Source: Oscillospiraceae bacterium (GTDB lineage: Bacteria > Bacillota > Clostridia > Oscillospirales > Oscillospiraceae). Taken from it: a stretch of DNA of 35,138 bases. The notes beneath the pieces are model-generated. The model saw only the letters and a list, made by a program, of their open reading frames with translations. It had not been told where the DNA came from and did not search any database. Where the stretch lies: the NCBI GenBank assembly GCA_017465625.1, contig JAFTVV010000021.1:1-35138 (forward strand). Direction: 5' to 3'. This document shows, in pieces, positions 33,577-35,138 of this stretch. Position numbers and translations under genes: made by a program. Each line of letters starts with the position of its first letter. The stretch's first letter is position 1.

Positions 33577-33605
33577 TTGACAATATTATAGAACATATGT
33601 ACAAT
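33577..33605 (+). promoter_or_regulatory. Predicted sigma-A promoter of the gene at 33661
   Basis: Consensus TTGACA (33577-33582), an exact 17-bp spacer and TACAAT (33600-33605), divergent from the promoter at 33524. Confidence 0.75.
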
Positions 33606-33660
33606 AATAGAAACGATGTAATAGCATTCGCATTTGTGAAAGCATAGAGGAGGAACGAAT

Positions 33661-34389
33661 ATGACAGAGCTGGAAACCTTGCAACGCGCGAAAATGTATA
33701 TGGAAAATTTAGCCAATGGAATTAACCCCATTGACGGATCCATGATTCCGGATGAGGACATTGTCAATAACGTTCGTCTGTCTCGCTGCTTCTTCTATGT
33801 TGCCGATGTGCTGGGGAAAGCCATCGAAAACGGTGGGGTCATGCCCCAGTCAAAGGCCAAAAAGGAACGCTTTGCCCTTCCTGCAGAGAAACGTACGGAT
33901 TTTGCCTTTTCGGAGGAGCCACTCACAATCACCGAAATTGTAAAGCGGATGAACGACCTGGTTGCCGACGAGAATATGGTCAAACTGCCGACCTCTGTGA
34001 TGCTGGAATGGTTGCTTAGTATAGAGGCGTTAAAAACCGAAACTACAGCAGAGGGACGATCCATCAAAAGACCTACAAACCGGGGTGGTATGTTGGGAAT
34101 CTGCATCGAAACACGCAACGGTATGAACGGACCCTATTGTGTGGTAGTATACAACCGGGAGGCTCAGCAATTCCTTCTCGACAACATAGATGCAGCCATA
34201 GAAATGTACCTGCAGAAGACAGAAAACCAAGGTCAGCCATGGAGTCCGGAACAGGATCAGTGCTTACGGGAACTGCACCAAAAAGGTGTGGATATGAAAG
34301 AAATTGCTGCAACATTAAAGCGCAACACCGGAGCCATCCGGGCAAGGCTCAAAAAACTTGGTATTACCACACCAACAGCAATGAAATAA
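33661..34389 (+). CDS. Hypothetical protein with SANT/HTH-like C-terminus
   Basis: 242 residues. The N-terminal ~65 residues contain LANGINPIDGSMIPDEDIVNN followed by VRLSRCFFYVADVL-type helices, a pattern I recall from uncharacterised clostridial proteins. The C-terminal ~50 residues (PWSPEQDQCLRELHQKG, then MKEIAATLKRNTGAIRARLKKLG) resemble a SANT/Myb or sigma-70 region 4-like helix-turn-helix that could bind DNA. GGAGGAACGAAT precedes the ATG. It is transcribed alone with its own promoter and terminator. Function unknown; a regulator or nucleic-acid-linked role is a guess from the C-terminus. Confidence 0.75.
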   Translation: MTELETLQRAKMYMENLANGINPIDGSMIPDEDIVNNVRLSRCFFYVADVLGKAIENGGVMPQSKAKKERFALPAEKRTDFAFSEEPLTITEIVKRMNDLVADENMVKLPTSVMLEWLLSIEALKTETTAEGRSIKRPTNRGGMLGICIETRNGMNGPYCVVVYNREAQQFLLDNIDAAIEMYLQKTENQGQPWSPEQDQCLRELHQKGVDMKEIAATLKRNTGAIRARLKKLGITTPTAMK

Positions 34390-34424
34390 AGTCAAAACCT
34401 CCGGCCTAGCCGGAGGTTTTGACT
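34390..34424 (+). terminator. Intrinsic terminator
   Basis: A 16-bp perfect stem (34390-34405 with 34409-34424) with loop CTA begins at the end of the preceding gene; TTTT lies inside the right arm. Confidence 0.85.
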
Positions 34425-34684
34425 AACAATTCAGCCTAACGAACAGTGGCAAGAGGGAATAAGAGAGATCAAATCGCTGACATCTTGAATGCCATGGCCT
34501 CAGGAGGTGGACAGAATGAATACATATGGATAAAGTGGACTAAACAGCACCAAAATCACGAATAAAAATACATTATGTGTCAGTTGGTATACAGTGTTTC
34601 GTCGTAATTCAAGATTTATTCAAGATAAAAGTGTTGCGGGTAACGCAGGTGTTGCGGGCTACTCGCACAAGAAAGGACGAAACT
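34425..34684 (+). other. Gene-poor stretch with short repeats and possible gene remnant
   Basis: No credible gene. AGGAGG (34502-34507) stands eight bases before an ATG at 34516 that reads only MNTYG before a stop, like the first residues of a truncated serine recombinase. GTGTTGCGGG occurs at 34631-34640 and 34649-34658 (18-bp period). Confidence 0.3.
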
Positions 34685-35138
34685 ATGAAGTACTTATCAA
34701 CCAGAGAAATGGCAGAAAAATGGGGCGTTTCCATAACCTTAATTAAGAGATTGTGCAATCAGGACAGAATTCCCGGAGCAGTATACAGAGAGGGTGTTTG
34801 GCGCATCCCAGAGGACGCAATCCGTGTGTCACGGACAGATTTGGAGTATACATCGGAGGTAGAGTTGCCGGAACTGGCCAAAAAGCTGCAAAATCAGAAG
34901 AAAAAGCGGAATTTTCACGGTTTGTATGATTTCACTGTAATTGACCTGACTTACTCGTCTTCCCGGATGGCAAGCGTCCGTTTGACCCGCCAGCAGGTGG
35001 AGACCATCTTCAAAAAGGGCAAGGTTCGGGAGTCCTTTGAGCCTTTGAAAGTATCCGATGTGATCGAGGTGCTGAACCATATCCATTGCGTGGACTATAT
35101 CCTTGACCACGTGATGGAACCTCTGACCCAAAAGTTCA
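34685..35138 (+). CDS. HTH-Fic/DOC family protein, N-terminal part (runs off window)
   Basis: 151 codons are visible. The first ~50 residues form a DNA-binding-like helix-turn-helix (STREMAEKWGVSITLIKRLCNQ; WRIPEDA). A Fic N-terminal region follows: DLTYSSSRMAS, RLTRQQVETIFKKG, and a helix DVIEVLNHIHCVDYI. Fic enzymes usually transfer AMP to proteins through an HPFxxGNGR loop, which would lie beyond the edge. The inhibitory motif normally reads [S/T]xxxE[G/N]; here the Glu position is A96. AAGGAC precedes the ATG. Accessory context fits a toxin or mobile-element gene. Family assignment is good; activity is unknown. Confidence 0.8.
   Translation, partial: MKYLSTREMAEKWGVSITLIKRLCNQDRIPGAVYREGVWRIPEDAIRVSRTDLEYTSEVELPELAKKLQNQKKKRNFHGLYDFTVIDLTYSSSRMASVRLTRQQVETIFKKGKVRESFEPLKVSDVIEVLNHIHCVDYILDHVMEPLTQKF

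Noticed and set aside
34446-34565. 39-codon frame starting at GTG
   Set aside because: No ribosome site and no recognisable motif; too short to separate from chance.
1-35138. tRNA, rRNA, insertion sequences or prophage genes
   Set aside because: I looked for tRNA-like cloverleaf ends, transposase motifs and phage structural genes and saw none. The only mobile-element hint is the short stretch before the Fic gene.

Overview
The window looks like chromosomal DNA from an anaerobic, Gram-positive gut bacterium of the class Clostridia, probably Oscillospirales/Ruminococcaceae-like. That placement is an inference from gene content: a long-form PPi-dependent phosphofructokinase, a tandem glycine riboswitch in front of an AGCS symporter, class II GalT, MalFG-type ABC importers without their own ATPase, Gram-positive lipoproteins, and secreted proteins carrying a 'LLHYGA..YF.YN' domain that I associate with clostridial surface proteins. 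There is no rRNA or tRNA gene to fix the taxonomy.

Layout. (1) 1-4110 is core metabolism: the 5' part of class II fructose-bisphosphate aldolase (minus strand), divergent from PPi-PFK, then a tandem glycine riboswitch with its terminator and a Na+:Ala/Gly symporter that starts at TTG. (2) 4120-8491 is a Leloir galactose operon, galM-galK-galT, plus an HD-domain hydrolase, ended by a terminator shared with a convergent glutaredoxin-like gene. (3) 8883-29613 is the accessory centrepiece. An AraC regulator is divergent from nine same-strand genes over 19.5 kb that resemble a Gram-positive polysaccharide utilisation locus: a cytosolic GH37-like enzyme, a cytosolic GH78 alpha-L-rhamnosidase-like enzyme, a lipoprotein with a barrel-like putative glycosidase domain, two ABC permeases, a solute-binding lipoprotein, a 1521-residue modular lipoprotein, a 1567-residue secreted modular protein and a cytosolic paralogue of the lipoprotein enzyme.

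(4) 29614-32702 holds a TetR regulator with a palindromic operator and a secreted surface-type protein that shares a domain with the 1567-residue protein. (5) 32721-35138 holds an unrecognised gene, a protein with a SANT/HTH-like C-terminus, and the 5' part of an HTH-Fic gene.

How region 3 may work (inference): the large modular proteins bind and present a glycan outside the cell, and the lipid-anchored and secreted members of the unrecognised family cut it. The solute-binding protein and two permeases, powered by an ATPase encoded elsewhere, import the oligosaccharides. The cytosolic GH78, GH37-like and third family member finish the job, and AraC senses the sugar.

The most unusual observations are three paralogues of one unrecognised enzyme family predicted in three compartments of a single operon, and the secreted copy, whose enzyme domain is split by two inserted copies of the same repeat module that forms its binding array.
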